DNA from: Varanus komodoensis
Taxonomy: Eukaryota; Chordata; Lepidosauria; Squamata; Varanidae
Reading direction: 5' to 3'
Assembly: GCF_004798865.1 (NCBI RefSeq)
Contig: NW_025335761.1
Coordinates: forward strand, 21,182,429 to 21,246,428
DNA: 64,000 nucleotides
Shown here: one piece after another, positions 51,101-59,979 of the stretch
Layout of the letters: each line of letters begins with the position of its first letter
How positions within the stretch are numbered: the first letter of the stretch is position 1
The notes under the pieces: generated by a model
Seen by the model: only the letters and a program-made list of their open reading frames with translations
Told to the model about the DNA's origin: nothing
Database searches by the model: none
Program-made: the position numbers and the translations under genes

Positions 51101-54100
51101 AAAATGGAGTTTTGACAGTACAGTGGGATTTTTTCTTTTATCAAGAAGTATCTGCATTAAAACATAAGAATTTCACCTCAGATCAGTATAAATCTCTGCA
51201 CTCTTTTTGCAACAAAGGTCATTTGTGCCCTCGCTTTCTATTGACAGCTTACTACCTGACAGCTGTCGAGAAAGCAAAGAGATAAAAACGTGTATTTGGG
51301 CCTTCTCTGAATCAATGTTCATGCTACATTCTGACAGCAGATACCACCCTGACATTGCCAAACCAATGGCCCTGATTTCCACATTTGTGCAACTGCAGCT
51401 AAATTTAACAATCATCATCCATTATCTGTTTTTTGGAGAGGGTGCACATTGTATGTGTGTGCACAAAAATTTTCCCACCACTGAGAATTCTGTGGTGGTC
51501 ACTTGCTGTCAAAACGAAAATGCAGTTGTCAAGCCAGACATTGTGATCTCTAGAAAAGAAAAAGCAATGAGCAAAAAAGCTTTAGTGAGCCCAAATGGGC
51601 TTGTGTTTGGAGCAGTGAGGCAAGCTGATCTTGCAGTGGTGTCTACTGGGCTATCCAAAGGAAAACTGAGGGGAAAAGAGGGGACAAACAACCCACGGTG
51701 AGCGCAGTAGTCTTCTGGATGTACCATGCATTGTTTACAGAACAACCAACCCACAGTACCTTAATTGCCAGGTATGCTGGCCTGACTTTGAACACACCAA
51801 ACATGCCTGTCTTTCTTTCTGCCAGACTTATGGTAGGCCGAAGCTATGCCTTTTCACTCACACATTGGCTGACTTGCACAAAGGATCTGGTCAATGTTCT
51901 ACTAGAACAGTTTTCAAGTTTTAAAACAGGTGTCCTCAAACTTTTTCAACAGGGGGCCAGTTGAAAGGTGCTGGGGGTGGGCACGGGCCGCCAAGGCAGT
52001 GCCAGCAGGAGGTCGTGCGCATGGCAAGCGGGGGTGGGGGACGGCTTGCTCACATGGGGATCGTTTTCTCTGAGCAAGTCCAAATCGATCTCCCTGCAAG
52101 CAAGCTGCAGCTGGGCGCATGCACAGTGAGGCACCGGCTTGCTTGCAAGGAGATCGTTTTCTCCAAGCGAGTCCAAAACTCTCCGTGCAAGCAAGCCATG
52201 TGCCTGCAAAACCTCTGGGGCGGGCCAGTTAAATGGGCATGGCGGGCTGGTTCCGGGCCGTGGGCTGTGGTTTGAGGACCCATGTTCTAAAATATAACTG
52301 CTTTGTACTGTACCTGTGACCTCTAGTTGGATCCTATGTTCAGTATAAGCCAGAGTGCTTGCAAACCAGAGATGAGGCCAGTCAAGATCTGTGTTTGGTC
52401 CCTGTTAAATCTTTCTAGCTCCAAAGCGATCTCATTTTTATTTTCAAACTTAAGAGTCTGTATCTGGCTTGGAATTTATTAGAATCTGAAGTTGTGGCTA
52501 ATTTCCTTTCTTGTTTCCTTGCTGTTAAGTCTTCTGTAAAACTGGAATATTGATGTCTAGTGATATGAATTACATAATTTCTAGTGACATAAAGGTAGAA
52601 GAGTCAAGAAAGTACAGGAATTTGTACTTAAGTTATTTGTATGATATTATAGTGGGTTGTTTTTTGTATCATATATGAACAGGATGTGTTCCAGACTGTA
52701 TTACCTCTCATACACAAATTAACATGACCTTTCATTTATAAATATGTGTCAGGAAGACTATACAGATGCTTCTGTTATCTAAAATGTTTCCCTATGTACT
52801 TTAAAAAAAAAGACTTGATTGATATATTTTTCAGTTTTGGTGCATGCATCTTTTTTCATGCAGAGAGCTGGCTTTTACTACAGCTTTTACTAATACCAGG
52901 GTTACATATCGCACTATTGTATTAACCCTAGTATATATTTCTTCTGACTAGTATTTATGCTACACTTTATATCTAAGTTGGGATTCTGGACTGCTTAAAT
53001 TTCTTCATGATGACACACATAGACACTCTTAACTTTTTTGTTTCTATATTTAATTTGCATTTTGTGTTTTTGAGAAAAATTATAAAAGGTTGTTCATGCG
53101 GAAAATGTTTTTTCCTTACTATTATTCTACATTATTAATCAAGGTGTTTTGTTGATAATAGTGAAATACGTTCCCGAATGGATGAGACAGACTTGAGCTT
53201 TGTTCAGTTCTGATGAAGGAGGGTTGGATACTAAGGTTCCCTTATGCACATACAGTGGTGTGGGAACACTTTCAGTGTGATGCTATTCAGTGCGCTAGAG
53301 ACATAAATTACATAAAAATGTCAGCAGTAGTGATTGTTAGGTCATATTATTCTCCCTGCATGTATTTATCTGCAAGATTTATATACTGCTACTTATTTCA
53401 GTATGGAGATTTCAGAGCGATGCATTGTTGGATTGTACTGTGCTATTGGATGTGCAGGTGAAAAACAGTCTACATTGTGGCTGTTTAAAAATGGTCAGAT
53501 TTTACAGAATGGCAGTGAAAGGTAATTCTTCACTCCTCATTCACCTGCTTCTTTATTGTTGTTGTGCATTGATATGGTAACTTGTTCTTGTAAGGCTTCA
53601 GGCAGAATTTAACTGTGAGGCAAGAAATGAGATGATGATTTTCTCATATAAGAATGCATGGTTGGGTATGGGAATTTGACTTGCATATGAACATTTGAGA
53701 GAGCAAGGCAAGCCTTGTAATTCATCTCTTCCTCATGTAAATGTGGAAGCTTATTCTGGCATTTTTATCTGACATAGACCTTCTGTGTGTGTGTGTGTCA
53801 TAAATCAGACAAATATTTCATTGCTGAGGCATTGTCTAGTTGAACAGTTTCTATTCTAAAACCACAGTTTCCTCTACTGAATTTTTTACTGCCTCTGGTC
53901 TCTCCTTTCAAACCTATTAACACATATTCTGAGTATCTAAACCCATGCTCAGCTCAATAGGATATGTGGATTTGCAGATAACTTAGAAGTGAGCACAGTT
54001 CATACTAAGTTGACTCTGGAATACCAGGTGAGCTCTGTGGCCAGGAGTGCCTTTTATCAGCTTTGGTTGACTTTCCGACTTTGTGCCTGTTTGGGAAGGC

Positions 54101-57100
54101 AAAACTTGGCAACAGTGATCCATGCCCTGGTAAGCTCTCGTTTGGACTACTGTAACACGCTTTATGTGAGGCTGCCCTTAAAAAACACTCCAGATACTTC
54201 AGGTGGTTCCAAATAGAGCAGGTCGCCTCTTGACAAGAACCTGGAGGCATGAGCATATAACTCCAGTGTTTATACCACCTAGACCGGTTGCCAAGTGAAG
54301 TTTGGGGGCACTTTATTTATTTATTTTAAACATTTGCATGCTTTTAAACTTCAGGGTACTTACAATGACATATAAGGCCCTAAGCAGTGACCTAGATATC
54401 TGATAGAATGGCTGCTACCATACATGCCTGCCCCAGGTTATCATCAGAGGTCCTTCTTCAGGAGCCATCTGTAAAAGATATAAAGATGGTATCTAGTCAG
54501 AGAAGGGCCTTCTTGGCTTTGGAACCAGCTGCTTTGAGAGGTGCTTTGAGAGTTGCTTTGAGAGATGTGCTATACTTTTCAGCACCAGGCAAAAACCTTT
54601 TATTCTCTCAATATTTTAACTTTTGAAATTCTATATTTTATTTTATTTTATCTTACTGGATTTTGACACTGTGAATGTGAAATGTTTATTTTGATTTGTG
54701 ATTGATTGTAATTATTTTTTTGTTTGTATGGTTGCTTCTATATTCAGTTTTTATTGTTATGGAATAATAATGCCACTGTTACTGAGCTGCATATTCCCCT
54801 TTTTACTTGTTTTGATTTTGGGATTGTTATTGGTTATCTTATTGTATTGATATTTTGTATTTTAATGTAAACTGTCCTGAGAATAATTTGAAGGTTACAA
54901 ACATGCTTTAAATAAATAAATAAAATACCACAAAAATACCCTAAAAGGAGGAATGAAGCTCAAACTTCCCTATGCTAAAAATGAATTTCCAGTCTATCGT
55001 GTGCTTGCCCTATTGTGTTTAGTGGGACTTACTCCAAGGTTACTCTGCATGAGCTTAAACTGTTGATTAGATGTTCTGTACAACAGTAAGGCATATTCTT
55101 GCCAAGGAAAGGCTCTGAGACAAGATAATGAACATTTCAGTTAATGAATATTAGTGTCTGAAAAGATAATATGTACTTGTTGGTAGGATATGTGTTTCAG
55201 TGAAAAGTTCTGCTTTAATGTTTTTTCTCCCTTCTCTTATAGTGCTACAGGGAACTGGGGGATAACTCTACAGCTGCTCACTGGCTGAGTTTGGCTTCGG
55301 AGCTGCCAGTTATCACGAAAGAGGTAATATGTGTGATTCATGTATAGCTACAATAATTAATTTATAGAGCAATCCAGATGGGGATAGGGAAGTGGTGGCA
55401 GATGAACTACAACTTCCTTTGCCTTACCAGGCTGGTACCAGCAAGGTGGAAGGTGGAGGGCAGGAATTTCCCTCGTCCTCATCTTCTATTGTTCTTTTCT
55501 AGCTTATTTCCTTTTTGTACATTTATGAGGGGCATTCAATGTAATCTCAGTATCAGCATGAAGAAAAGGGAATAATAAATTGAAATAATTTTTATTTTTC
55601 AATGTAATCCCCCATAGCTTCAATACACTTATTACATCTAGAAATTAACTTTTCAATTCCCTGTAAAAAATACCCTTCCTCCTTGTCTAAAAAATGTGCG
55701 TTAATTGCCACCTTGAGCTCTTCATCGTCGGAAAATCACTTTCCACGAAGATCTTTTTTTAAATTTGGGAATAGGTTGTAGTCACTGGGGGCCAGGTCCG
55801 GGCTATAGGATGGGTGGTTTATTTCTTTGAAACCACAGTCTCGCACAGCAGCCTTCGAAACACGCGCCGTGTGAACAGGTGCATTGTTGTGAAGAAGCAA
55901 CACACCTGCGGTCAGTTTTCCCCGCCTTTTTTCTTTAATTGCTTCTCTTAAATTACTCAGAGTGGTTGCGTAAGATGCTGTGTTTATGGTTTCACCTTTT
56001 TTCGTGTGCTCGATCAATAAAATTCCCTTTGAGTCCCAAAACACTGTGGCCATGATTTTTCCAACTGAGGGAATGACTTTGAATTTCTTCGGAGGGTCAG
56101 CACCATTTTTATGCCACTGCATGGACTCCTGCTTACTTTCAGGGTCATAGTGATGAACCCAGGTTTCATCTCCAGTAACAATCCGGTCAAAAATACTCGC
56201 TGGATCTTCACCATAGAGCTCTAAAAACTCCCTACAGCACTCAACTCGCACTTGTTTCTGAGGCACCATGAGCATTCTTGGCACCCATCTTGCACTTAAC
56301 CTTGAAAGGTTAAGATGGTCATGAAAAATATAAATATGGTACCAACGGATAAGTTTGTCATCTCTGCTAACATTTTGATTTTTATTCGGGCATCTTCCAA
56401 TACAAGTTTTTCAATTTTTTTTCACATTTTCTTTCGTAGTGGCAGTAACCAGCCCACCCGAGTGAGGGTCGTCTTCTGTGCTTTCTCTGCCCCTTTAAAT
56501 TCACTTGACCACTTTTGAACAGTAGATAATGAAGGCACAGAGTCCTGGTAAATGGCCACCATCTCTTTGTGAATGATTGTTTGACTTTTTCCTTGTTTTG
56601 TAAGGAACTTAATCACAGCGCGGTGCTCAATTTTCTTCAACATTGTCACGTCAGTCGTTGTGGTCGTCTTTCACTGAGGATTACTAGGGAACTAATGAAC
56701 ACACTTATTTGAAATTTTACATGTATACCCTCAGATAGTGCCATTAGCTAATGAAATAATTAAATTACCCACATCAATAGCAAATCAACCCGATACCGAG
56801 AATACATTGAACGCCCCTCATACTTTGCATTGCTGTCAGTGAGTGGGGTATACAGCCTGCCAGCTGCAGGCTTGTTTATTCTGCATCTTTCCTCTCGCCT
56901 GTCCCGGGAATGGGAGGGTCCTGAAGAGCAGTGATGGTGGCTTTTCCCATGACAGCATGAGCAGGCCTTCTTCTGTGCCTAGGCAATCCCTTTTCTAGGG
57001 ACACCATATAAAGCCAAGTTCCAATTTTTTAATCCTTTTTTTCTGTTCAGTTTTCTTTAAACATTTGGAGCAGTTTTTAAATTAAAATACAGTTAACATT

Positions 57101-59979
57101 AAGACAAAACCTTTCCTCAGCTTCATTTTTAATTACATAAACCTGAATTGCAGTGCTACATAGTAATCTGAGCTCTTAAGTTATTTTGCAGTTAATAAAA
57201 ACGGCTAGATTGGGACAACGGTGAGATCTGCTCAAGCCCTGTCAGAGATTTTTTTCAAATTGGGATGTATAGTTTAAGCTAATATTCCCACACTCTGCTT
57301 TGAGAGCTTTACTTTTTGAAAGATCTGCAGGAAAGAGGTGGTGGGTTGTATGCCATGGAGGATGATATTTGCAGCAAAGTTAACTGAAGACCAATAAATT
57401 CAGTTTTTGCTACTTTTTCTGTAGCAGGGTCTATAAATAGTCTAGATCCATCCCCCACTAGAAAACAGCTGACTATCATTGCCCCCTGACTATCTATGGG
57501 GCTATGGAGTTTTGTTTTTTCCTTGTTGCCAGTGATCTTCTAAACAGTACATGGGGTGAGGGGGAACATTTCCCTGTTCCTGGAACTAAACTGTAGGCTA
57601 ATCCCTTTTCCCTCCTGCTTATCTATTTTCTGACGATGCAGGGAGGTCTGACTGGGGGAGGTCATAAGGAAGGCATGGAGCTTGGCAAGTCAATTGGGAG
57701 TAACTGTAGACCACAAGCTTCCTGCTGCTCCAGACTGATAGATTCAGCTCAGGTTCAGCATGTACTCTTCCCATAACCCTAGGGTAATGGTTTTACTTTC
57801 AGGGAATAGACCCATAGAGCAGCTTCAGTAAATCTGTTTTTCTGGGCTGAGTGAACAGTGTATTCCTCTGGGGAATGAGTGCCTGGAGTACTGGAAAACG
57901 TACATGGGAATCTTGGACATGGAAATGGTAACTCATTGGCTTGAATCTAGAGAAGGTTTGTCAATCTGCTCATACAAACAGGGCTTTCCTGGCTCTTTCC
58001 ACCAGGATAGCCCTCTGTGTCACGCAGAAGTTTCTGAGGTTCAATGGACCTTCAGGAATAGGTTCGGATGGAGCATAAGGGGCTGCAGCAGAACAGAGAA
58101 ACTGAAAGAATTTGACAGGGCTTCTCTTGAGTGAGCAGAAGTAATTTTCTGTTAGCAGAAGATGTAACTGGATCCAAGCCATTGTTAAAATTCAATCACT
58201 GCAAAATGTTTCATGAGATTTTACAGGCAGGTGGAAACTGTATATTAACAAGCATTTTAAATGAGCACTTAGCAAACATTGAAATTGACCACATCCAATT
58301 AATAATTCAGGCCTCAGTATTGGCTGTAAAAAAAAGTCGAACATTGTACATGCTCCTGTTTCCCTACCTTTTCCTTCCTGGGAATGAGCCTTATAAATGT
58401 ATTTAAAACCACTAATCCTTGCTTAAAAATTTGAACCGCTCGCCATCTCTGCAGCGTTTCCAAAATCTGGCCTTTCCTAACTGCACCTACGTTTAATGCT
58501 AATATCATTGCTCATCCTGGAGTATTGTAAACTCACTGCTGTGAGACTTGCTCCTGCTATTCTTTACTCAGTTAAGAATCTGTTAGCTCCTTTGCTAAGA
58601 TCGTATCCCTTTTTAATATACTGACACCTTGCTGTGCTCTGTGAGTTTTTCAGATGTCTTATCCGTACAATTTGAAATATCACCTGCCTTTTATTTCTCT
58701 ACTTTCATTCCCACCTTTGTTATTGGTCCCCTTTACATTGCATTCTGCCATGCTACTCCACTTGGAATTGCTTCATCAAGCTGTCTCCCTCAGTACTCCC
58801 ATTTCTTTAGTTAGCCAGCCCTCTTCTTTAGTTAAGTCACCCAGGTCTTGTTCCCACATTTAACTGACTTGGTCAACATTATGGAGTGATCAATTTCTCC
58901 GTAGAAATGACAGTGTTTTCAAACAATCTTATATGAGTTGTAACAGCGCTTTGTAACTTCAGCCTGTCAGTTATTCATACAACTTTGTATACAGTCAAGT
59001 ATCTTGCATACCAGACATTTCTGGCACCTCCAGAGCAATACACAGCACTGTACTAGCAAGTCTGCTACTAAACGTTGCCAAATCTAAGCAAATGGGTGTC
59101 AAATTTAAGAATTCCAGTCTCTGAACAGGAAATTTTGGATTCATCAATTCAGGCAAAAATGCCTGATACACATGGCTACTGGAAGAAATTTTGTCAAAAA
59201 TATGTTTTGGAAAACCAGTTTCCACATTTGGGGAGCTAATGTGTTATTTGTTAGCTTTATATCTTGCTTTTTTTTCCTTGCCCTGAACTCAGAGTGGCTT
59301 ACATCATTCTTCTCCTGCTGTGCTCAGTCTTATCCCCACAAAAGGCCTATGAGGTAGGTTGGGCTGTGAGTGACCCAAAGTCACCCAGTTGGCTCTATGG
59401 CCATGTAAGAACTAGAACCACATTGCCTGAGTCCCAGCCCCACACTCAGCCACTGCAACACACTGGCTCACATAGAATGTATCTTAATGAAAAGCAGGAT
59501 TGAGTTCCATGGTGGTTACTTGACTGTCACCACTTAGGGAACATAATATTTGTTTCTGTAAACCACAAGAGGCAAAGGCCAGGTCTTTTTTCATGCGCTA
59601 CCATGTTGATTAAAATGCAGGCAAACATGGAATAAAAGGGAAAGCAACTACTACTGGAAACAGTTAATGTTTAAGAACAAATGCTCATCAGGATATTTTA
59701 ACGAATCTGAGCGCAGTGCACAGGAGGGATCAAAGGGACGCTAGGCTTTCTATTTCATATAATATATAGACTGTTTGAAGAGAGTAGCAGAAGAATTAGG
59801 AATTCTTTTGCTTCACTTCACTTAGCTTCGCTTCTACAGGGCTAGGAAGAAAATGCTGATCATCAGAATTGTATAATTTTGAAAATGGGATTAGTCATAA
59901 ACTTTGTTTTTCTTCATTTCTCCAGGATGCAGAATGCAACAGAGAAATAGAAGAGATGCAGGCAATTTCAGAAGACTAA
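23959..59979 (+). CDS. RMDN3: Regulator of microtubule dynamics 3 / PTPIP51, 12 coding exons, 471 aa
   Basis: RMDN3 (PTPIP51, FAM82A2) is anchored in the mitochondrial outer membrane. It tethers the organelle to the ER by binding VAPA/VAPB, and its C-terminal TPR half transfers lipid. The twelve exons (1,416 nt with stop) splice in one frame with canonical GT-AG ends to 471 residues, against 470 in human. Residues about 8-28 form the membrane segment, followed by a basic run ([10 protein letters not shown]). Residues about 91-130 look like a coiled coil with [11 protein letters not shown]. Residues 163-169 are IYFTASS, the FFAT-like VAP-binding motif (VYFTASS in human). An acidic linker near 190-210 precedes the TPR-type region (about 220-471) with [27 protein letters not shown] and [18 protein letters not shown]. 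These match RMDN3 rather than RMDN1 or RMDN2. The start at 23,959 aligns MYKMG with human MSRLG. Met4 has the stronger Kozak context. Confidence 0.96.
24161..25645 (+). other. RMDN3 intron 2
   Basis: 1.5 kb. A GT-rich stretch follows the donor. No repeat or exon is recognised. Confidence 0.6.
25646..25841 (+). CDS. RMDN3: RMDN3 exon 3 (residues 68-133)
   Basis: Acceptor TTTTCTAG, donor GTTGGT. The exon encodes the predicted coiled coil, with [18 protein letters not shown] close to human LDFVLTSLVALRREVEEL. It ends after two bases of the Arg133 codon. Confidence 0.95.
25842..26808 (+). other. RMDN3 intron 3 with a small tandem duplication
   Basis: The only structure is a 36-bp near-duplicate at about 26,722-26,783 (AGGAAATGGGAATAAAAC, then AGGCATAT, twice) just before the acceptor. 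Confidence 0.5.
26809..26955 (+). CDS. RMDN3: RMDN3 exon 4 (residues 133-182, FFAT-like motif)
   Basis: Acceptor TTTTACAG, donor GTAAGC. It encodes [19 protein letters not shown] followed by IYFTASSG and DAESEGG. This is the region that in human PTPIP51 contains the phosphorylatable FFAT motif binding VAP and MOSPD2. The threonine at the key position (T166 here) is kept. Confidence 0.95.
27485..27600 (+). mobile_element. LINE 3' tail with A/T simple repeats
   Basis: CTGAGGCTTTTACGACAGG, then CAGCATATAAATAC and runs of AAATA and ACAAT repeats, like the terminal tail of L2-type LINEs. Confidence 0.5.
27780..28315 (+). mobile_element. BovB (RTE) LINE 3' fragment
   Basis: The plus strand reads, with frame breaks, [20 protein letters not shown] and WTV-KAD, then a piece like [11 protein letters not shown], the BovB C-terminal order (VRLVKAMVFPVVMYGCESWT, then LMRRxDSLEKT). 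It ends in GGAGGTGACTTGATGGCATG, the usual BovB 3' end. Strongly degraded, in RMDN3 intron 4. Confidence 0.82.
28316..30224 (+). other. RMDN3 intron 4, middle part
   Basis: A diverged LINE-tail fragment is likely at 29,245-29,310 (TTTCTATACTGCCCCAGTG). Otherwise nothing is recognised. Confidence 0.4.
30225..30375 (-). mobile_element. tRNA-derived SINE fragment, minus orientation
   Basis: The plus strand shows AGTGGAGACTTGAACCTGGG, then TCTCCCTAGTCC and GTTACCTATTGCACCTCAC, the reverse complement of the tRNA-like head of the SINE family at 12,606. Confidence 0.65.
31560..31686. repeat. Palindromic MITE-like repeat, 127 bp
   Basis: The left arm GCCTTACCTAACCTAGTAAC (then TTTCAGATG) pairs with the right arm read inverted, GCCTCACAAGTTGGCACCTT (then TCAGATG). 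The centre is short. It is a widespread reptile fold-back repeat. It lies 140 bp before RMDN3 exon 5. Confidence 0.65.
31825..32089 (+). CDS. RMDN3: RMDN3 exon 5 (residues 182-270)
   Basis: Acceptor TCTCCTAAAG, donor GTAAAG. It encodes YTTANAESD, an acidic stretch ([16 protein letters not shown]), the variable linker, and the start of the TPR-type domain with [13 protein letters not shown], as in human RMDN3. It ends in phase 0. The 4.9-kb intron before it carries L2 and BovB fragments. Confidence 0.95.
32090..33228 (+). other. RMDN3 intron 5
   Basis: 1.1 kb, AT-rich, no repeat recognised. Confidence 0.6.
33229..33331 (+). CDS. RMDN3: RMDN3 exon 6 (residues 271-305)
   Basis: Acceptor ATCCACAG, donor GTAAGA. 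It encodes [20 protein letters not shown] and then [14 protein letters not shown], a strongly conserved helix pair of the RMDN family. It ends after the first base of Gly305. Confidence 0.95.
33541..33588. repeat. Short tandem repeat (TGATATTAA-type)
   Basis: Three near-perfect units of about 9-10 bp (ATTAATGATATTAATGATAT) and one degenerate unit, in RMDN3 intron 6. Confidence 0.75.
33635..33778. repeat. Fold-back (palindromic) element, about 144 bp
   Basis: The inner arms 33,651-33,682 and 33,732-33,763 are inverted copies of each other (left GCCAGCTCAACCAATTCC, right inverted GCCAGCCCAGCCAATTCC) with about 84% identity over 32 bp around a 49-bp loop. The flanks also pair weakly. Its higher GC than the intron suggests an inserted MITE-like unit. 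I know no family name for it. Confidence 0.6.
33846..34887 (+). other. RMDN3 intron 6, rest
   Basis: AT-rich, no feature recognised. Confidence 0.5.
34888..34948 (+). CDS. RMDN3: RMDN3 exon 7 (residues 305-325)
   Basis: The 61-nt exon has acceptor GTTGCAG and donor GTATGT. It encodes [19 protein letters not shown] and two bases of Trp325. Human has KEEAEAALEKGDESADCHL at this place. It is too short to stand out without homology. Confidence 0.93.
34949..40440 (+). other. RMDN3 intron 7
   Basis: 5.5 kb with little repeat content that I can name. A LINE-type tail lies at about 38,560-38,690 (GTTAGCCACCTGTGTGCC, then GGATATAAATACTTTAATTA) and a short TG repeat near 40,074-40,087. Confidence 0.5.
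40441..40516 (+). CDS. RMDN3: RMDN3 exon 8 (residues 325-350)
   Basis: Acceptor TAATTCCCAG, donor GTAATA. It encodes [19 protein letters not shown] and then AGYVFK, nearly identical to human. The 5.5-kb intron 7 before it is the second largest in the gene. Confidence 0.95.
40517..41567 (+). other. RMDN3 intron 8
   Basis: Contains the 23-bp tandem repeat listed separately at 41,415-41,460. Otherwise AT-rich with nothing recognised. Confidence 0.5.
41415..41460. repeat. 23-bp tandem repeat, two units
   Basis: Two units TTTATAGGTTGTGCGCTGTG(CGC) differ at one base, and a partial TGTG continues. The units are CpG-rich in an AT-rich intron. Confidence 0.8.
41568..41645 (+). CDS. RMDN3: RMDN3 exon 9 (residues 351-376)
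   Basis: Acceptor CCCTTTAG, donor GTAAAT, 26 whole codons: [14 protein letters not shown] and then [12 protein letters not shown], a TPR-type helix pair matching human EHVDKAIALQPENP and FLLGRWCYQ. Confidence 0.95.
41646..46391 (+). other. RMDN3 intron 9
   Basis: 4.7 kb. Two GC-richer blocks, 41,740-42,150 and 45,550-46,110, are open in several frames on both strands but match no protein or repeat that I know. They are probably unclassified old repeats. The rest is AT-rich. Confidence 0.45.
46392..46490 (+). CDS. RMDN3: RMDN3 exon 10 (residues 377-409)
   Basis: Acceptor TTCTTATACAG, donor GTATTA, 33 whole codons: [20 protein letters not shown] and then [13 protein letters not shown]. The human counterpart is [20 protein letters not shown] followed by SATVEDALQSFLK. 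Confidence 0.95.
46491..47634 (+). other. RMDN3 intron 10, first part
   Basis: Pyrimidine-rich stretch at 47,090-47,330. No repeat or gene is recognised. Confidence 0.45.
47635..47765 (+). mobile_element. CR1-type LINE 3' fragment
   Basis: GAAGGTGATTGGTGGGAGG, then AAGCAAGTTCTTCTTCACAT and AACTATGGAATTCATTGCC match, on the plus strand, the CR1 3' region present in reverse at 4,466-5,141. Confidence 0.78.
47766..48075 (-). mobile_element. BovB (RTE) LINE fragment, internal ORF2
   Basis: The minus strand encodes [20 protein letters not shown], then [20 protein letters not shown] and [20 protein letters not shown], a diagnostic stretch between the endonuclease and reverse-transcriptase domains of BovB. 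About 100 codons are still open, suggesting a moderately young insertion. Both ends are truncated and it abuts the CR1 fragment in opposite orientation. Confidence 0.88.
48076..49018 (+). other. RMDN3 intron 10, last part
   Basis: A short direct repeat CCCAGATGAATG lies near 48,196-48,220. Nothing else is seen. Confidence 0.45.
49019..49072 (+). CDS. RMDN3: RMDN3 exon 11 (residues 410-427)
   Basis: The 54-nt exon has acceptor CCTTGCAG and donor GTATGT. It encodes [18 protein letters not shown], against human AEELQPGFSKAGRVYISK. Confidence 0.95.
49073..51926 (+). other. RMDN3 intron 11, first part
   Basis: Contains a 495-nt open stretch at 51,207-51,701 (plus) without an ATG near its start and with no recognised domain. 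GC is somewhat higher than in the neighbouring introns between 50,280 and 51,900. Possibly an unclassified repeat. Confidence 0.4.
51927..52284. mobile_element. Non-autonomous hAT element, 358 bp
   Basis: Termini CAGGTGTCCTCAAACTTTTT and, inverted on the right, CATGGGTCCTCAAAC. The 8-bp flanks TTTTAAAA (51,919-51,926) and TTCTAAAA (52,285-52,292) differ at one base. The interior is GC-rich (GGGCCGCCAAGG, GGGGCGGGCC) and contains direct repeats of GAGATCGTTTTCTC type. It encodes no transposase. Confidence 0.85.
52293..53999 (+). other. RMDN3 intron 11, middle part
   Basis: AT-rich. A TG microsatellite lies at 53,786-53,800. No exon or named repeat. Confidence 0.45.
54000..54925 (+). mobile_element. 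L2-type LINE, end of ORF2 and 3' tail
   Basis: The plus strand encodes [20 protein letters not shown] and [20 protein letters not shown], the conserved end of L2/CR1-group reverse transcriptase in reptiles. The 3' region follows and ends with AAATAAATAAATAAAATA. Several frame breaks are present. A T-rich insert occurs at about 54,312-54,350, and a threefold GCTTTGAGAG repeat at 54,530-54,570. Confidence 0.85.
55243..55323 (+). CDS. RMDN3: RMDN3 exon 12 (residues 428-454)
   Basis: Acceptor TCTCTTATAG, donor GTAATA. It encodes [20 protein letters not shown] and then LPVITKE, the penultimate helices of the domain. It follows the 6.2-kb intron 11, the largest in the gene. Confidence 0.95.
55526..56820 (-). 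mobile_element. Complete mariner (Tc1/mariner) transposon, 1,295 bp, inactivated
   Basis: Both ends carry matching terminal inverted repeats of about 29 bp starting TGAGGGGCRTTCAATGTA, with 3 mismatches between them. A TA dinucleotide flanks each side (55,524-55,525 and 56,821-56,822), the mariner target duplication. The interior is a transposase reading on the minus strand. Length, ends and target fit a full-length mariner. The transposase cannot be translated intact, so the copy is dead. Sequence text recalls the irritans group, but that assignment is from memory. Confidence 0.95.
55592..56643 (-). pseudogene. Mariner transposase, broken (about 350 codons)
   Basis: The protein would bind its inverted repeats and cut and paste the element by a D,D34D mechanism. 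The N-terminal part begins [20 protein letters not shown] with helix-turn-helix text to VQKWSSEFK. The catalytic part shows [14 protein letters not shown] (first Asp), HNNAPVHTA (second site, Asp replaced by Asn) and [13 protein letters not shown] (third Asp in APSD, 34 residues on). The C-terminus ends GDYIEK. Three single-base indels and one nonsense codon (TGG to TGA, near 55,734) break the frame. The ATG at 56,643 agrees with the family start. Confidence 0.93.
56823..59251 (+). other. RMDN3 intron 12, middle part
   Basis: AT-rich. The stretch at 58,430-58,620 faintly recalls a LINE reverse-transcriptase end (CTGGAGTATTGTAAACTC), but too weakly to call. No exon is seen. Confidence 0.4.
59252..59475 (-). 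mobile_element. tRNA-derived SINE, minus orientation
   Basis: The plus strand reads GAGGTAGGTTGGGCTGTGAG, then CCCAAAGTCACCCAGTTGGC, AGAACTAGAACCACATTGCC and CACTGCAACACACTGGCTC, the full reverse complement of the SINE family at 9,399 and 12,606. Confidence 0.8.
59926..59979 (+). CDS. RMDN3: RMDN3 exon 13, last coding exon (residues 455-471 and stop)
   Basis: The acceptor TTCTCCAG is followed by [17 protein letters not shown] and TAA. The end is at the same place as in human (EDLAIQKDLEELEVILRD), although the C-terminal residues differ. The mariner element lies in the intron before it. Confidence 0.92.
   Translation, partial: DAECNREIEEMQAISED

Noticed and set aside
51946-52283. Four overlapping open frames near 52 kb
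   Set aside because: They fall inside the GC-rich hAT element and reflect its composition.
58430-58860. Possible LINE reverse-transcriptase remnant in intron 12
   Set aside because: Only a few codons resemble the usual motif and the frame breaks at once. Too weak to call.
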